Positions 25,563 to 35,885 of a DNA stretch of 64,000 nt are shown here, piece after piece. A program made the translations under genes and the position numbers. The notes beneath the pieces were generated by a model. The model was not told the origin of the DNA. It searched no databases and saw only the letters and a program-made list of their open reading frames with translations. Within the stretch, counting starts at the first letter, position 1. Each line of letters begins with the position of its first letter. Origin of the DNA: Paenibacillus helianthi (GTDB taxonomy: Bacteria > Bacillota > Bacilli > Paenibacillales > Paenibacillaceae); assembly GCF_001909055.1 (NCBI RefSeq), contig NZ_LVWI01000046.1, positions 1 to 64,000 of the forward strand. Direction: 5' to 3'.

Positions 25563-27290
25563 TTACCCTGCAGCCGCCTTGCTGGCCTCAGCCAGACCGA
25601 GCATTTCCTGTGCGTGGTGCAAGGTTTTTTCGGTAATTTCCACACCGCCCAGCATTCGGGCCAGCTCCATGACGCGGCCTTCCAAGGGCAGCGACTCCAC
25701 TTCGGTCATCGTTCGTCCGTCTTCCACTTTTTTGCGGATTAGATACTGATGATCAGCCATGCACGCTACCTGAGGCAGATGGGTAATGGAGAACACCTGA
25801 CAGGTGGCTGAAAGCTTGTACAGCTTGTCAGCGATCGACTGGGCTGCCCTTCCGCTGACCCCGGTGTCCACTTCGTCAAAAATGAGTACAGGGATCGCAT
25901 CATGCCGGGCAAAAATACTCTTCATCGCCAGCATAATCCGCGACAGCTCACCGCCTGAAGCGATTTTGCCCAACGGGCGGAGCGGCTCACCTGGATTTGG
26001 AGAGATCATGAACTCTGCACTGTCGATGCCTTGGCGGGTCAGCCGGTAGCGGCGGTCCTGGTATTCCACACCGCGGGGGTCTTCCAGAATATCCATTTTT
26101 ACCTGAAGCGAGGTCCGTTCCATCTGCAGGTCCTTCAGTTCACTTTCAACTTGGGTAGCCAAATCTGCTGCACACTGCCGGCGTGCTTCACTGAGCGCTT
26201 CCGCTGCTTCCATTAGTGTGTTCAGGAGTCCGTTGCGCTTTACGGTCAGCTTCTCAATATATTCGTCCTTATTCTCCAGCAAATCGGTCTCCCGGCTAAT
26301 TTGTTCATAATAAGCCAGAATCTGCTCTACACTATCTCCATATTTGCGCCGAAGTCCAGAGATCTGATCCAACCGGTTCTCAATATCCTCGAGCCGTGCC
26401 GGGTTGAACTCAATATCCTCACGGTAATCCCGCAGCTGAAAGGCGGCATCCTCCAGCTGGTAATACGAGGATTGAAGCTGGTCCAGGACACCCTTCAGAC
26501 CCTTCTCATCGTACCGAACCGCATCCTCCAGCCGGGAAATCACATTTCCGATGGATTCCAGCCCCTGCCTGTCATACAGTAGCTCGTATGCGCCAGATAC
26601 GGAATCCATCATTTTCTCGCTGTGGGATAGTTTGACCCTTTCTTCGGCAAGTAATTCATCTTCCCCAGGTTTTAGTCCTGCGGAAGAAATTTCCTCCAGC
26701 TGAAAACGGTATAAATCCAGCATCTGATAGGCCTTCTGGCTGGTTTCCTGCAACTCACGGAGTTCTTTTTCCACCTTGGCAAAGGCGGTATATTTCTCTT
26801 GATAGTCGGCCTTGAGCGGTCCAATAACAGCTTCGCCGTAAGTATCCAGCAGGCCCAGATGGCGCTCTGCCTTCAGCAGATTCTGATGCTCATGCTGTCC
26901 GTGAATATTAACCAGCTGTTCACCGATTTCCCGCAGCATGCTGAGATTCACCATCTGTCCGTTGACACGCGAAGTGCTTTTGCCTTGAGAGGTAATCTCA
27001 CGGCGGATAATCAGATGCTCCTCCGGGTCCGCCGTGATACCAAGACGCTCCAGCGTCTCCCATACGGGATGCGAAGTAGGCAGGCTGAAGAGCGCTTCCA
27101 TCTCCGCCTTGTCCGTGCCGTAACGGATGGAATCCGCTGAGCCACGGCCTCCGACCACAAGCCCAAGCGCATCGATAATGATTGATTTCCCTGCACCGGT
27201 CTCCCCTGTAAGTACATGAAAACCGGGATAAAAATGCACATCTACCGCTTCAACAACGGCAAGATTACGGATCGATAATGTGTCTAACAC
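25563..27290 (-). CDS. recN: DNA repair protein RecN
   Basis: 575 residues, an SMC-like ATPase. Walker A LTGETGAGKSIIIDALGLVV (residues ~28-47), long central coiled coil (residues ~160-380), signature region GKIASGGELSRIMLAMKSIF, Walker B PVLIFDEVDTGVSGRAA. Acts early in double-strand-break repair. GTG start with GGAGGTG eight bases before. Confidence 0.96.
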   Translation of the reverse strand: MLDTLSIRNLAVVEAVDVHFYPGFHVLTGETGAGKSIIIDALGLVVGGRGSADSIRYGTDKAEMEALFSLPTSHPVWETLERLGITADPEEHLIIRREITSQGKSTSRVNGQMVNLSMLREIGEQLVNIHGQHEHQNLLKAERHLGLLDTYGEAVIGPLKADYQEKYTAFAKVEKELRELQETSQKAYQMLDLYRFQLEEISSAGLKPGEDELLAEERVKLSHSEKMMDSVSGAYELLYDRQGLESIGNVISRLEDAVRYDEKGLKGVLDQLQSSYYQLEDAAFQLRDYREDIEFNPARLEDIENRLDQISGLRRKYGDSVEQILAYYEQISRETDLLENKDEYIEKLTVKRNGLLNTLMEAAEALSEARRQCAADLATQVESELKDLQMERTSLQVKMDILEDPRGVEYQDRRYRLTRQGIDSAEFMISPNPGEPLRPLGKIASGGELSRIMLAMKSIFARHDAIPVLIFDEVDTGVSGRAAQSIADKLYKLSATCQVFSITHLPQVACMADHQYLIRKKVEDGRTMTEVESLPLEGRVMELARMLGGVEITEKTLHHAQEMLGLAEASKAAAG

Positions 27291-27332
27291 GAATACAGCA
27301 CCTCCGAAAAGATGATTGCGACATCTATGATT

Positions 27333-27782
27333 CTAGGATATATATCCCATAATTTGCGAAATTACGTCTTTGCTGTTCTCTGGCTGGCGGCAGATAATCA
27401 GGATCGTATCGTCACCGGAAATGGTGCCCATAATCTGCGGCCAATCAATATTATCGATCAGGGCTGCGACAGAGTTAGCCGTTCCCGGGAGACATTTCAT
27501 CACCACCAGGTTCCCGGAGGAATCAATATGCACAAAATTGTCCACCAGCACACGTTTCAGCTTCTGTGTCGGGTTGTACCGCTGATCTGTAGGCAGCGAA
27601 TATTTGTATCTCCCGTCGTCCATAGGGACTTTTATCAGCAAAAGCTCCTTAATATCCCGCGACACCGTAGCCTGGGTAACCTGAAAACCGGCCTCGCGCA
27701 GTGCTTCCACCAAATCGTCTTGCGTCTCAATTTCCTGTTGGGTAATGATTTCACGTATCTTAATGTGCCTGTGACCCTTCAT
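27333..27782 (-). CDS. argR: Arginine repressor
   Basis: 149 residues: winged HTH ([38 protein letters not shown]) and the C-terminal oligomerisation and arginine-binding domain ([20 protein letters not shown]). Equivalent to AhrC of B. subtilis, which represses arginine synthesis and activates catabolism. AGGAGG directly before the ATG; 42 bp from recN. Confidence 0.94.
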   Translation of the reverse strand: MKGHRHIKIREIITQQEIETQDDLVEALREAGFQVTQATVSRDIKELLLIKVPMDDGRYKYSLPTDQRYNPTQKLKRVLVDNFVHIDSSGNLVVMKCLPGTANSVAALIDNIDWPQIMGTISGDDTILIICRQPENSKDVISQIMGYIS

Positions 27783-27812
27783 TATTGCCTCCTGTATGGT
27801 TAAGTTAACTTT

Positions 27813-28283
27813 CTAAGTGGATTCGCCGTCATCTTTGCCAAGCCTGATCTCATGGATCACGGAAGTGACGGTATTGACATATAGCACTCCGCTGCAGTCC
27901 GGATAAATCAGCAGGTACGGCAAAAGTGAATCCCGGAGGCTGCTGCCGGTAAAGTCGAGCGTTTTGCGCGGGCGGGATAGAATGACTAAATAGTAGGAGT
28001 CCTCTTCCTTGCTCGCAACATAATCAATAAACAGTCTGCTGTACATGGAAGCCCCGTCTACATTAAAAGACAGCGGAATCTTCAGTTTGCCTCCAATCAC
28101 TTCGTAGCCCGCTGCTTCCAGCAAATCAATGGAAGGATGAGACAAAATGACTTTATTCAGCGGAAGCCTGTCCTTAATGAACGAACGCGGGGAGCTTTGC
28201 AGCCATATGTAAATCCGATAAATGATAAATATTGCGACTGCCAGTCCAATTAGCACCATTACGGCTTTATCAGAGCCCGCCAC
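27813..28283 (-). CDS. Hypothetical membrane-anchored protein
   Basis: About 156 residues. One N-terminal membrane helix (VMVLIGLAVAIFIIYRIYIW), then a soluble part with GGKLKIPLSFNVDG, DSYYLVILSRPRKTLDF and LLPYLLIYPDC. The start could be GTG 28283 (GAGGTG six bases before) or the ATG/GTG six to nine bases further up. No known domain recognised. It lies between argR and tlyA, a position that in Bacillus has no such gene. Confidence 0.65.
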   Translation of the reverse strand: MAGSDKAVMVLIGLAVAIFIIYRIYIWLQSSPRSFIKDRLPLNKVILSHPSIDLLEAAGYEVIGGKLKIPLSFNVDGASMYSRLFIDYVASKEEDSYYLVILSRPRKTLDFTGSSLRDSLLPYLLIYPDCSGVLYVNTVTSVIHEIRLGKDDGEST

Positions 28284-28439
28284 CTTCATCACCTCGGTGA
28301 TTAATTCGCGTGAACCCCGTCAAAATCCTGCTTCGATCCCCGAAATCGCGGCTGAATGTGAAGCAGAAGTCCCTTATTAGAGGAAATATAAGGATAGACT
28401 ACCTTATTCCTCAGTATATTGCAAAAAAGCCTTACTACA

Positions 28440-28540
28440 GCAAGTAGAAACGGCTACGCCGTCCTTTTAAGGATGGTAGCCGTTTCAGCGAGAAATATAC
28501 AGATAATTTATTGTGCTTAACGTATAAGTTCTTAAATTTC
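28440..28540 (+). repeat. ~100-bp double-hairpin repeat, copy 1
   Basis: GCAAGTAGAAACGGCTACGC at one end and ATAAGTTCTTAAATTTC at the other. First hairpin AAACGGCTAC/GTAGCCGTTT, then GAGAAATATA ... facing TTAAATTTC. Same order and orientation as the copy at 62565-62662. Confidence 0.7.
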
Positions 28541-28551
28541 CAAAAAGAAAC

Positions 28552-29433
28552 TCATCGAAGTGATGAGTTTCCAGATTTGCTGACTTTGAAGGTTGCTGCC
28601 GCTTCCTTGATCACGGCCTCAGCAAGTGCTGCGAAATTGTCCGGCTGTAGTTCTCCTGAAGGCTGTTCATCGCCGGACTCCACTGCCTCAGGCAGGAGCT
28701 TCCAGTGGGCCAAAAACTCGATATTGCCTTCACCGCCAGTGATGGGGGAGAAGGTTAAGCCTTTCAGCCGGTAGCCCAGTTCTGCAGCCATGCCCAGAAC
28801 GTTCATGAGCACCTCTTTGTGGACAGCCGGTTCGCGGACCACACCGGATTTCCCGACCTTTTCCCGGCCGGCTTCGAACTGCGGCTTAATCAGTGCGGCA
28901 ATATCTGCAGGGCGTTCAAGAAGCGCCATCAGCGGCGGTAAAATAATCTTCAAAGAAATAAATGATACATCTATACTGGCAAAATCGGGAACAGGGCCTT
29001 GAAGGTCGGGTGGGGTCATATAACGGAAATTCGTCTGCTCCATCACACTTACCCGTTCATCATTGCGCAGACTCCAGTCCAGCTGATTATAGCCTACATC
29101 AATAGCGTATACGTGGCTTGCTCCGTTCTGGAGTGCGCAATCGGTAAAGCCTCCTGTAGAAGAACCGATATCCAGCATGGTGCGCCCGTTCAGGTCAATA
29201 CCAAACTGCCGCAGCGCCTTCTCCAGCTTCAGCCCGCCACGGCTGACATAGGGGTGTACCGCACCTTTCACCCTCAGAACGGCGTTACGCAGCACCTTCA
29301 TCCCGGCCTTCTCAATCCGTTCCTCATTCGCAAGCACCAGCCCGGCCATGATAGCTGCCTTGGCCTTCTCACGGCTTTCGTAAAATCCTTGTTCCACTAA
29401 CAATACGTCAATCCGTTCCTTAGGGTGTTCCAT
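28552..29433 (-). CDS. tlyA: TlyA-family rRNA 2'-O-methyltransferase (YqxC)
   Basis: 293 residues from ATG 29433. N-terminal S4 RNA-binding domain (RIDVLLVEQGFYESREKAKA), then FtsJ-type SAM methyltransferase: MLDIGSSTGGFTDCALQNGA (SAM site, residues ~85-105), VSFISLKIILPPL, and the K of IKPQFEAGRE. TlyA methylates 2'-OH of cytidine in 16S and 23S rRNA. Follows dxs in the same direction as in Bacillus. Confidence 0.92.
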   Translation of the reverse strand: MEHPKERIDVLLVEQGFYESREKAKAAIMAGLVLANEERIEKAGMKVLRNAVLRVKGAVHPYVSRGGLKLEKALRQFGIDLNGRTMLDIGSSTGGFTDCALQNGASHVYAIDVGYNQLDWSLRNDERVSVMEQTNFRYMTPPDLQGPVPDFASIDVSFISLKIILPPLMALLERPADIAALIKPQFEAGREKVGKSGVVREPAVHKEVLMNVLGMAAELGYRLKGLTFSPITGGEGNIEFLAHWKLLPEAVESGDEQPSGELQPDNFAALAEAVIKEAAATFKVSKSGNSSLR

Positions 29434-29479
29434 GGTCATCTCCTGATTGTTCTTAGGCTTGCCGCTTCAACTGTCCTGT

Positions 29480-31384
29480 TCAGGAGGTTGAGGTCGTCTT
29501 ATAGGCAAATGAGCTAGATGCCTTCATCGTCTTGATCCGGCTGACTACTGCTTCAACAGTCAATCCGGTTTGCTGGCGCTGTTCTTTGATGGAGCCATGC
29601 TCTACAAAGATATCCGGCACGCCCATCAAATGAACACGGGCATCATAAATTTCATGCTCCGCATAAAATTCAAGCACCGCGCTGCCCAGACTTCCCGCCT
29701 GGCTGGCTTCTTCCAGTACAATCATGCCAGTGCCCGCGTGGGCCAGATCGAGGAGCATGGAGCTGTCAAGCGGCTTCAGGAAGCGGGCGTTGACAACACT
29801 CAACTGAATGCCTTCCCGCTTCAGCTGCTCTGCCGCTTCTTCAGCCACCTGAACCATAGGTCCGCAGGCGAGTACAGCGTAGTCATCGCCTGGACGAAGC
29901 CGCTCCCAGGAACCGATTGGAAGTACCTGTAGCTCGGTATCCATGTCAACACCGGTGCCGTCAATCCGCGGATACCGGTAAGCGATCGGGCCATCATTAT
30001 ATTCAAGAGCTGTCTTCATCATATGGCGCAGCTCGTTCTCATCCTTCGGCATCATCATCACCATATTCGGAATATGGCGCATAAAGGCTATATCATATAC
30101 CCCTTGATGTGTCTCGCCGTCAGCACCGACAAAGCCTGCACGGTCGATAGCGAACATAACATTGGCGTTATGACGGCAGATATCATGCACAATCTGATCA
30201 TAGGCCCGCTGCATAAAGGTAGAGTACACTGCATACACAGGTTTCATCCCCTCCATCGCCAAGGCTGCACATAAAGTTGCCGCATGCTGCTCGGCAATGC
30301 CTACATCAATCATCCGGTCGGGAAATTCCTTAGCGAACGGGAACAGTCCTGAGCCGCCAGGCATCGCCGGCGTCACGGCGATCAGCCGCTTGTCCTCACG
30401 GCCCAGTTCGATTAATGTCTGACCAAACACTTCAGTATACATAGGATTCCCGACAGCTTTTAAGGACTGGCCGGACTCAATTTTATAAGGAGAAATGGCA
30501 TGTGATTTGTAGAAATCGGTTTCAGCAGGTTTGTACCCCTTACCCTTAGTAGTTAGAACATGCACCAGTACAGGACCGGATACATTATCGGCCTGATGGA
30601 AGGTGTCTATCAGCTTCTCCATGTCATGACCGTCGACCGGTCCAAGGTATGTGAAGCCAAGCTCCTCAAACAGCACACCGGGAACCATCATATATTTAAG
30701 ACTGTCTTTCACATTCTGGGCAGTCTTGGCGAGCCTTCCACCGATGGCAGGAATCTTCTTCAGCAGTCCTTCGACTTCATCCTTTGCTCGCAGGTAGTGG
30801 CGGTCCGAACGGATTTTGCTCAAATAGTTGTGCATTGCCCCCACATTCGGCGCAATCGACATTTCATTGTCATTGAGGATAACCATCAGCTTGCGGCGTT
30901 CGTGGCCGATGTGGTTGAGTGCTTCAAACGCCATCCCGCCGGTCAGCGCTCCGTCCCCGATGACAGCTATAACCTTGTTGTCTTCGCCTTTTAGATCACG
31001 GGCCATGGCCATACCCATTGCCGCTGACAGCGAAGTACTGCTGTGCCCGGCTTCCCAGACATCATGTTCACTTTCCGAACGCTTAACAAAGCCGCACAAT
31101 CCGTCTTTTTTGCGCAGCGTGTCAAAACGGTCCTGGCGGCCGGTCAATATCTTATGGACATATGCCTGGTGGCCTACGTCATATATCATTTTGTCCCGGG
31201 GACTATCATAACAGTAGTGCAGGGCCAGTGTGAGCTCCACTACCCCCAGATTGGAGCCGAGGTGCCCGCCTGTTGCAGTAAGTTTCTCGATCAGAAACCG
31301 GCGGATCTCCTCCGCAAGAGTAGCCAGCTCCTCGACTGACAAAGATTTAAGTTGCTGAGGATCATTTATTTGTGGAAGCAGCAC
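29480..31384 (-). CDS. dxs: 1-deoxy-D-xylulose-5-phosphate synthase
   Basis: 634 residues from GTG 31384 (GGGG eight bases before). ThDP motif [19 protein letters not shown], pyrimidine-site [17 protein letters not shown] in SLGV-type region [19 protein letters not shown], and [15 protein letters not shown]. Condenses pyruvate and glyceraldehyde 3-phosphate, the first step of the MEP pathway. A further in-frame start at 31432 is unlikely because it would precede the family N-terminus. The final ~15 residues ([13 protein letters not shown]) are Ser/Thr rich. Confidence 0.95.
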   Translation of the reverse strand: MLLPQINDPQQLKSLSVEELATLAEEIRRFLIEKLTATGGHLGSNLGVVELTLALHYCYDSPRDKMIYDVGHQAYVHKILTGRQDRFDTLRKKDGLCGFVKRSESEHDVWEAGHSSTSLSAAMGMAMARDLKGEDNKVIAVIGDGALTGGMAFEALNHIGHERRKLMVILNDNEMSIAPNVGAMHNYLSKIRSDRHYLRAKDEVEGLLKKIPAIGGRLAKTAQNVKDSLKYMMVPGVLFEELGFTYLGPVDGHDMEKLIDTFHQADNVSGPVLVHVLTTKGKGYKPAETDFYKSHAISPYKIESGQSLKAVGNPMYTEVFGQTLIELGREDKRLIAVTPAMPGGSGLFPFAKEFPDRMIDVGIAEQHAATLCAALAMEGMKPVYAVYSTFMQRAYDQIVHDICRHNANVMFAIDRAGFVGADGETHQGVYDIAFMRHIPNMVMMMPKDENELRHMMKTALEYNDGPIAYRYPRIDGTGVDMDTELQVLPIGSWERLRPGDDYAVLACGPMVQVAEEAAEQLKREGIQLSVVNARFLKPLDSSMLLDLAHAGTGMIVLEEASQAGSLGSAVLEFYAEHEIYDARVHLMGVPDIFVEHGSIKEQRQQTGLTVEAVVSRIKTMKASSSFAYKTTSTS

Positions 31385-31447
31385 GAGTATTCCCCGCTTT
31401 CCTAGATGTTGTAAAATATATATAAACCCCATTATAACACAAACGAA

Positions 31448-31469
31448 ACGGCTGTCGAAATACAGCCGT
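31448..31469 (-). terminator. Hairpin between ispA and dxs
   Basis: ACGGCTGT and ACAGCCGT around a six-base loop, followed on the minus strand by TTCGTTTG. May attenuate readthrough into dxs; a TATAAT at 31436-31431 could give dxs its own start. Confidence 0.5.
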
Positions 31470-31482
31470 CCCGGAATTCATG

Positions 31483-32430
31483 CTAGTGATCACGCTTCAT
31501 CAGGTATTCCGCGATGTCCAAGAGGCGGGTACTATCTTGAAAACCGCCTTCAAGTATAGCATTACGAGCGGCTTCTGTCAGCCGCCGGACCTCTTCACGG
31601 GAGGCGTCCAGCCCGATAAAGTACGGGTAAGTCACCTTCTGCTGCTTAACGTCGCTGCCTGTTTTTTTGCCAAGCTTACCTTCGTCCCCTACCAGATCAA
31701 GAATATCATCCTGAATCTGAAAGGCCAGTCCGATATGGGTTCCGAAATCACGCAATGCTTCAAGCTGTCTGCTGTCTGCTCCTGCAATTCGTCCGCCTGC
31801 CACAAGGGAGAATATGATCAGATCCCCTGTCTTATGTTGGTGGATATACTGAAGCTGCTGCAGATCGGTAAGCCCCTGTTCGCCCTCCATATCGGCGATT
31901 TGTCCTCCGACCATGCCCCGCGGGCCTGCCATTTCTGCCAGATCCTCAACAACTGAAAGGGCTCTGTCCGCTGAAATGCTATGTCTTCGTGAAGCCTGGA
32001 CAACACTGTAAAAGGCATGTGTCAGCAGAGCGTCTCCGGCCAGAATCGCCGTAGCCTCGCCAAACACCTTGTGGTTGGTCAGTTTGCCGCGACGGTAATC
32101 GTCATTATCCATTGCGGGCAGATCATCGTGGATCAGCGAGTAGGTATGTACCATCTCGATTGCAGCTGCTACCGGCAGAGCCGCTTCACGGCTGCCTCCC
32201 AGTGCCTCGCAGGCTGCGACTACCAGCAGTGGACGGAGACGTTTGCCCCCGGCTTGCAGAGAATAGTTCATCGCATCCTTCAGACTGCCGGGCACCTTCC
32301 AATGCTCAGGCAAGGTCGCCTCCAGCTCCTTCACAACCAGGCCGCTGATCTCCGTAATATATTCACTGAGCGGCTGACGCTGCAGATTCCCCGTAGGCTC
32401 TGCCGCCTGCTTGGGTTCAAAGCGATTCAT
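31483..32430 (-). CDS. ispA: Polyprenyl (farnesyl) diphosphate synthase
   Basis: 315 residues from ATG 32430 (AAGGTGA before), overlapping xseB by 14 bp. First Asp-rich motif LIHDDLPAMDNDDYRRGK, second FQIQDDILDLVGDEGKLGKK, and GGKRLRP near residue 60. Builds farnesyl diphosphate from DMAPP and IPP. Chain length is inferred from the residues before the first Asp motif and from synteny (yqiD). Confidence 0.93.
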   Translation of the reverse strand: MNRFEPKQAAEPTGNLQRQPLSEYITEISGLVVKELEATLPEHWKVPGSLKDAMNYSLQAGGKRLRPLLVVAACEALGGSREAALPVAAAIEMVHTYSLIHDDLPAMDNDDYRRGKLTNHKVFGEATAILAGDALLTHAFYSVVQASRRHSISADRALSVVEDLAEMAGPRGMVGGQIADMEGEQGLTDLQQLQYIHQHKTGDLIIFSLVAGGRIAGADSRQLEALRDFGTHIGLAFQIQDDILDLVGDEGKLGKKTGSDVKQQKVTYPYFIGLDASREEVRRLTEAARNAILEGGFQDSTRLLDIAEYLMKRDH

Positions 32431-32674
32431 CGCCGTCACCTTCCAGCCGGGCACCGAACGGTTTTTTGCGCAGTTCTCCATCCATCTCGGTGATCATTTC
32501 GATTTTGCGCTCCACCTGCTCCAGCTTACTTCCGCACAGCTGCGAGAGCTTCATGCCCTGCTGAAACAAATCGATTGCCTTTTCCAGGGGAACGTCGCCG
32601 TGCTCGAGCTCACGCACGATTTCTTCCAGCCGCTCCATGGCTCCTTCAAAGTTAAGTTCAGCTTCCTTCGCCAT
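32417..32674 (-). CDS. xseB: Exodeoxyribonuclease VII small subunit
   Basis: 85 residues: FEGAMERLEEIVRELEHGDV and LEKAIDLFQQGMKLSQLC, the two-helix XseB signature. Overlaps xseA by 17 bp and ispA by 14 bp. Confidence 0.94.
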   Translation of the reverse strand: MAKEAELNFEGAMERLEEIVRELEHGDVPLEKAIDLFQQGMKLSQLCGSKLEQVERKIEMITEMDGELRKKPFGARLEGDGDESL

Positions 32675-34031
32675 TTGTTATGCCATCCTCCTTCATTCCC
32701 CATACCTGGCAGCTTAGCTGTCCGTCGTTCAGCTTTATGTTGACCATGTCGCCGAGCTCTACTTCGTTCAGCGATTTGATTAAGTGCTCTTCCTGCTCGT
32801 CATAGACGAGACTGTACCCTCGCGACATCACCTTAAGCGGACTGAGCGCATCGAGATGGCGCAGCTCGGCAGCGAAGTGCGAGCGCTTCTCCTGCAGGCG
32901 CACCTGCATAGCACCCGCAAGCTCGCGGGTGATGCTCTCGGTGCGCCGCCGCGCCGCGCTGACACTCGCCTGCGGGTGGAAGCGCTGCAGGCTGTGGTGC
33001 AGCACGGCCTGGCGCTCCCGCGCGCGGCCGTGCCGGTCTCTCGCTGCGCGGAGCAGGCCCCCGCGCAGCATGTCCAGCCGCTGCGCGTGCTGGGCCAGCT
33101 GGCGGCGTGGGCCGACCAGCTCCAGCGAGCGCTGCAGCGAGGCCAGGCGCTCGCCGCCACGCTGCGAGCGCCGCAGCAGTCCCTGGCGCAGGCGCTGCTG
33201 CGCCGTGCGGAGCTGTGCCGCCAGCTCCGCGGCATGCGGTACGGCCAGCTCGGCCGCCGCCGTCGGGGTTGCCGCCCGAAGATCGGCGGCGAAGTCGGCG
33301 ATCGTGAAATCGGTCTCATGGCCTACGGCCGAGATGACCGGAATACGTGAGGCTGCAATCGCTCGGGCTACAGCCTCCTCATTGAAGGCCCATAGTTCTT
33401 CCAGGGAGCCGCCCCCGCGTCCGACAATGAGCACATCGGCTTCGCCCATAGCGTTCAGGTTATCAATCGCCTTCACAATGGAAGGCCCTGCACCTTTCCC
33501 CTGTACCAGGACTGGATACAGTACAACTGCAACCTGCGGAAACCGCCGCTGCAGCGTGATGATAATGTCCCGCACAGCCGCACCTGTCGGGGAAGTCACT
33601 ACCCCGATACAGCGGGGAAACCGAGGGAGCGGCCGTTTGCGTGCCGCCTCAAACAGGCCTTCCAGCTCCAGCTTATTCTTCAGCTGTTCATATGCCAGAT
33701 ACAAACTGCCGATGCCATCGGGCTGCATATGTGTGGCATAGAACTGGTACTGCCCGTCCCGTTCGTAGACCGTCACATTGCCTCTTGCGATTACCTTGGT
33801 CCCTTCCTTCGGTACAAAGGGCAGCCGCTGGTTATGGGAAGCAAACATGATGGACTTGATCCGGCTGCTCTCATCCTTAAGGGTAAAATACATATGACCG
33901 CTGCCGTGGTGGGTGAAATTGGAGATTTCCCCGCGAACCCATACATCAGAGAGCACTACATCCGAATCGAGCTTCATGCGGATATAACGATTAAGCTCTT
34001 TAATCGAATAAATCTGCCGATCTGCCGCCAT
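32658..34031 (-). CDS. xseA: Exodeoxyribonuclease VII large subunit
   Basis: 457 residues. N-terminal OB fold (WVRGEISNFTHHGSGHMYFT), catalytic domain with RCIGVVTSPTGAAVRDII and VLIVGRGGGSLEELWAFNEE, then VISAVGHETDFTIADFAAD and an Arg/Ala/Gln-rich helical part. Degrades single-stranded DNA in both directions with XseB. The helical part (32880-33310) is strikingly GC-rich, over 65% by eye, and opens long spurious frames on the opposite strand. Confidence 0.95.
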   Translation of the reverse strand: MAADRQIYSIKELNRYIRMKLDSDVVLSDVWVRGEISNFTHHGSGHMYFTLKDESSRIKSIMFASHNQRLPFVPKEGTKVIARGNVTVYERDGQYQFYATHMQPDGIGSLYLAYEQLKNKLELEGLFEAARKRPLPRFPRCIGVVTSPTGAAVRDIIITLQRRFPQVAVVLYPVLVQGKGAGPSIVKAIDNLNAMGEADVLIVGRGGGSLEELWAFNEEAVARAIAASRIPVISAVGHETDFTIADFAADLRAATPTAAAELAVPHAAELAAQLRTAQQRLRQGLLRRSQRGGERLASLQRSLELVGPRRQLAQHAQRLDMLRGGLLRAARDRHGRARERQAVLHHSLQRFHPQASVSAARRRTESITRELAGAMQVRLQEKRSHFAAELRHLDALSPLKVMSRGYSLVYDEQEEHLIKSLNEVELGDMVNIKLNDGQLSCQVWGMKEDGITNGEGS

Positions 34032-34040
34032 GGGCGCTAC

Positions 34041-34904
34041 CTATTCCTTATCCAGGCCGCGGCGGCGTTTGGCTGCAGTCAGCGTATTGGCCATCAGCAT
34101 GGTAATGGTCATCGGTCCTACGCCACCAGGTACCGGAGTAATGTATCCGGCAACTTCCCTCGCGCTTTCATAGTCCACATCTCCAGCCAGCTTGCCGTTA
34201 TCCAGACGGTTCATTCCAACATCGATAACTACCGCGCCCGGCTTCACAAAAGAGCCGTCAATGAAGTTGGCCCGGCCAATAGCAACAACTAGAATATCTG
34301 CCTGACGGCTAAGTTCAGCCATGTTCGCAGTCCGCGAATGACACATCGTTACCGTAGCATTCTCGCGCTGAAGCAGCAGGGATACCGGTTTGCCGACAAT
34401 GTTGCTCCGTCCGATTACGACTGCATGCTTGCCGGACATTCCGGTGCCTGTGCGTTTGATCAGCTCGATCACACCCGCAGGCGTGCAGGGCAAGAGGCTG
34501 TCATCCCCGATAACCAGATTGCCGACGTTAATCGGATGGAAGCCGTCCACATCTTTTTCCACAGCAATGGCATTAATTACAGCCTTCTCGTCAATGTGAT
34601 TTGGAAGTGGAAGCTGAACCAGAATACCGTCAATTTCATCCCTGCGGTTCAGTTCAGCTACAAGCGCCAGCAAATCTTCCTGACTTGTCGCAGCATCCAG
34701 TCTGTGCACTTCGGAATGGAACCCCAGTTCAGTACTGGATTTTTCTTTATTGCGCACATAGACCTGAGATGCAGCGTCTTCGCCAACGAGCACAACAGCA
34801 AGACCAGGCTTTACGCCCCGTTCGGCTAATGAGGCAACTTCCCGGGCAATGTCGATACGAATTTCGTCAGATACTTGTTTACCGCTGATAATTGCTGCTG
34901 TCAT
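34041..34904 (-). CDS. folD: Methylenetetrahydrofolate dehydrogenase/cyclohydrolase
   Basis: 287 residues. Folate site [13 protein letters not shown] with the catalytic Lys, [25 protein letters not shown], the NADP motif [17 protein letters not shown], and [15 protein letters not shown]. Two-step conversion of methylene- to formyl-THF. AGGGGAGAG precedes the start. Confidence 0.96.
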   Translation of the reverse strand: MTAAIISGKQVSDEIRIDIAREVASLAERGVKPGLAVVLVGEDAASQVYVRNKEKSSTELGFHSEVHRLDAATSQEDLLALVAELNRRDEIDGILVQLPLPNHIDEKAVINAIAVEKDVDGFHPINVGNLVIGDDSLLPCTPAGVIELIKRTGTGMSGKHAVVIGRSNIVGKPVSLLLQRENATVTMCHSRTANMAELSRQADILVVAIGRANFIDGSFVKPGAVVIDVGMNRLDNGKLAGDVDYESAREVAGYITPVPGGVGPMTITMLMANTLTAAKRRRGLDKE

Positions 34905-34988
34905 GTAATTCTCTCCCCTTTTATCTGCTTTGAAAGTTTGGATGAAGCGTGAAACCTGTACATTCTTATATTTCGAAAAAAACAGCTT

Positions 34989-35438
34989 TTACAGATCCGT
35001 CTTAAGCGTATCAATCTCCTGAATCATCTTCCCAAGCACACCGTTAACGAACTTTCCAGAATCATCAGTGCCAAAATGTTTGGCCAGATCAATGGCTTCA
35101 TTGACAGAAACCTTGGCTGGCACATCATTCGCAAAGACCATCTCATAAGTAGCGAGACGGAGAATCTGGCGGTCCACCCGTGAGAGCCGGCTCATCTGCC
35201 AGCCCTTCAGGTAATGCTCCAGCATATCATCAATGGCCATCTTATGTTCCCACACACCGTTCACATGCGCTACAACATATGCTTTCAGCTCGATTTCGTC
35301 TGTAATTACACGCTCGGTCTCATTTTCTTCCGAAGCTTCGGCTATCAGCATTTCCACCGCTTCCGAACTTTCCACTTCATTCATTTCCATCTGATACAGG
35401 CTTTGGACAATAATTTCTCTTGCTAAACGTCTTTTCAT
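34989..35438 (-). CDS. nusB: Transcription antitermination factor NusB
   Basis: 149 residues: RRLAREIIVQSLYQME at the start, DRQILRLATYEMVFANDVPA and VNEAIDLAKHFGTDDSGKF with the NusB/NusE interface. Works in rRNA antitermination. Start supported by TAGGAGG. Confidence 0.95.
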   Translation of the reverse strand: MKRRLAREIIVQSLYQMEMNEVESSEAVEMLIAEASEENETERVITDEIELKAYVVAHVNGVWEHKMAIDDMLEHYLKGWQMSRLSRVDRQILRLATYEMVFANDVPAKVSVNEAIDLAKHFGTDDSGKFVNGVLGKMIQEIDTLKTDL

Positions 35439-35552
35439 GTGTTCCTCCTACAAACATATCTTGTTTGCTTATATTGGGTGTATCATTGTTTCTTCCTGCA
35501 ACTATTGTAAGCTTAATGGAGCAGGTTCTATCCTCTAAGAGAGCACCAACTG

Positions 35553-35637
35553 CAAAAAAAACCGCGCAGCCCTTCCTCCGGCATCAGGCAACTCATACGT
35601 ACGGGTTCCAGGCTCCGGAAGAAAAACTATCGCGGTT
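35553..35637 (-). terminator. Long terminator after the Asp23-AmaP-DUF2273 genes
   Basis: Outer stem AACCGCG/CGCGGTT and inner CTTCCGGAG/CCGGAGGAAG, followed on the minus strand by eight T. It overlaps the stop of the DUF2273 gene. Confidence 0.75.
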
Positions 35638-35870
35638 CATTTGAAAGGGCGCCAGCGTCCGGACAACCGCCCTACCAGCTCCTGCCACTGAAACAGCGGG
35701 GGCTGAGCGGTGTCCTTTCTTTTGCCAAGCGTATATCCTATGAACACAACCAGTGCAAAGAACAGCATATCCCAAAAACCGCTAATCAAATAAATCAACC
35801 CGAGAACGACACCGAAGGTGACTCCGGCAATTCTACCCCCGTGACTTTCCCATACTGCTTTCCACAACAT
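35637..35870 (-). CDS. DUF2273 small membrane protein
   Basis: 77 residues: two helices (GGRIAGVTFGVVLGLIYLIS and ILMFFALVVFIGYTLG-like), then KRKDTAQPP and a hydrophilic tail. Members of this family sit beside AmaP/Asp23 in Firmicutes. Starts 15 bp after amaP. Confidence 0.82.
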   Translation of the reverse strand: MLWKAVWESHGGRIAGVTFGVVLGLIYLISGFWDMLFFALVVFIGYTLGKRKDTAQPPLFQWQELVGRLSGRWRPFK

Positions 35871-35885
35871 AAGGGAAACTCACCT

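Noticed and set aside
32929..33741. Plus-strand frame of 270 codons opposite xseA
   Set aside because: No ribosome site, low-complexity Arg/Ser composition, and it mirrors the GC-rich helical part of xseA.
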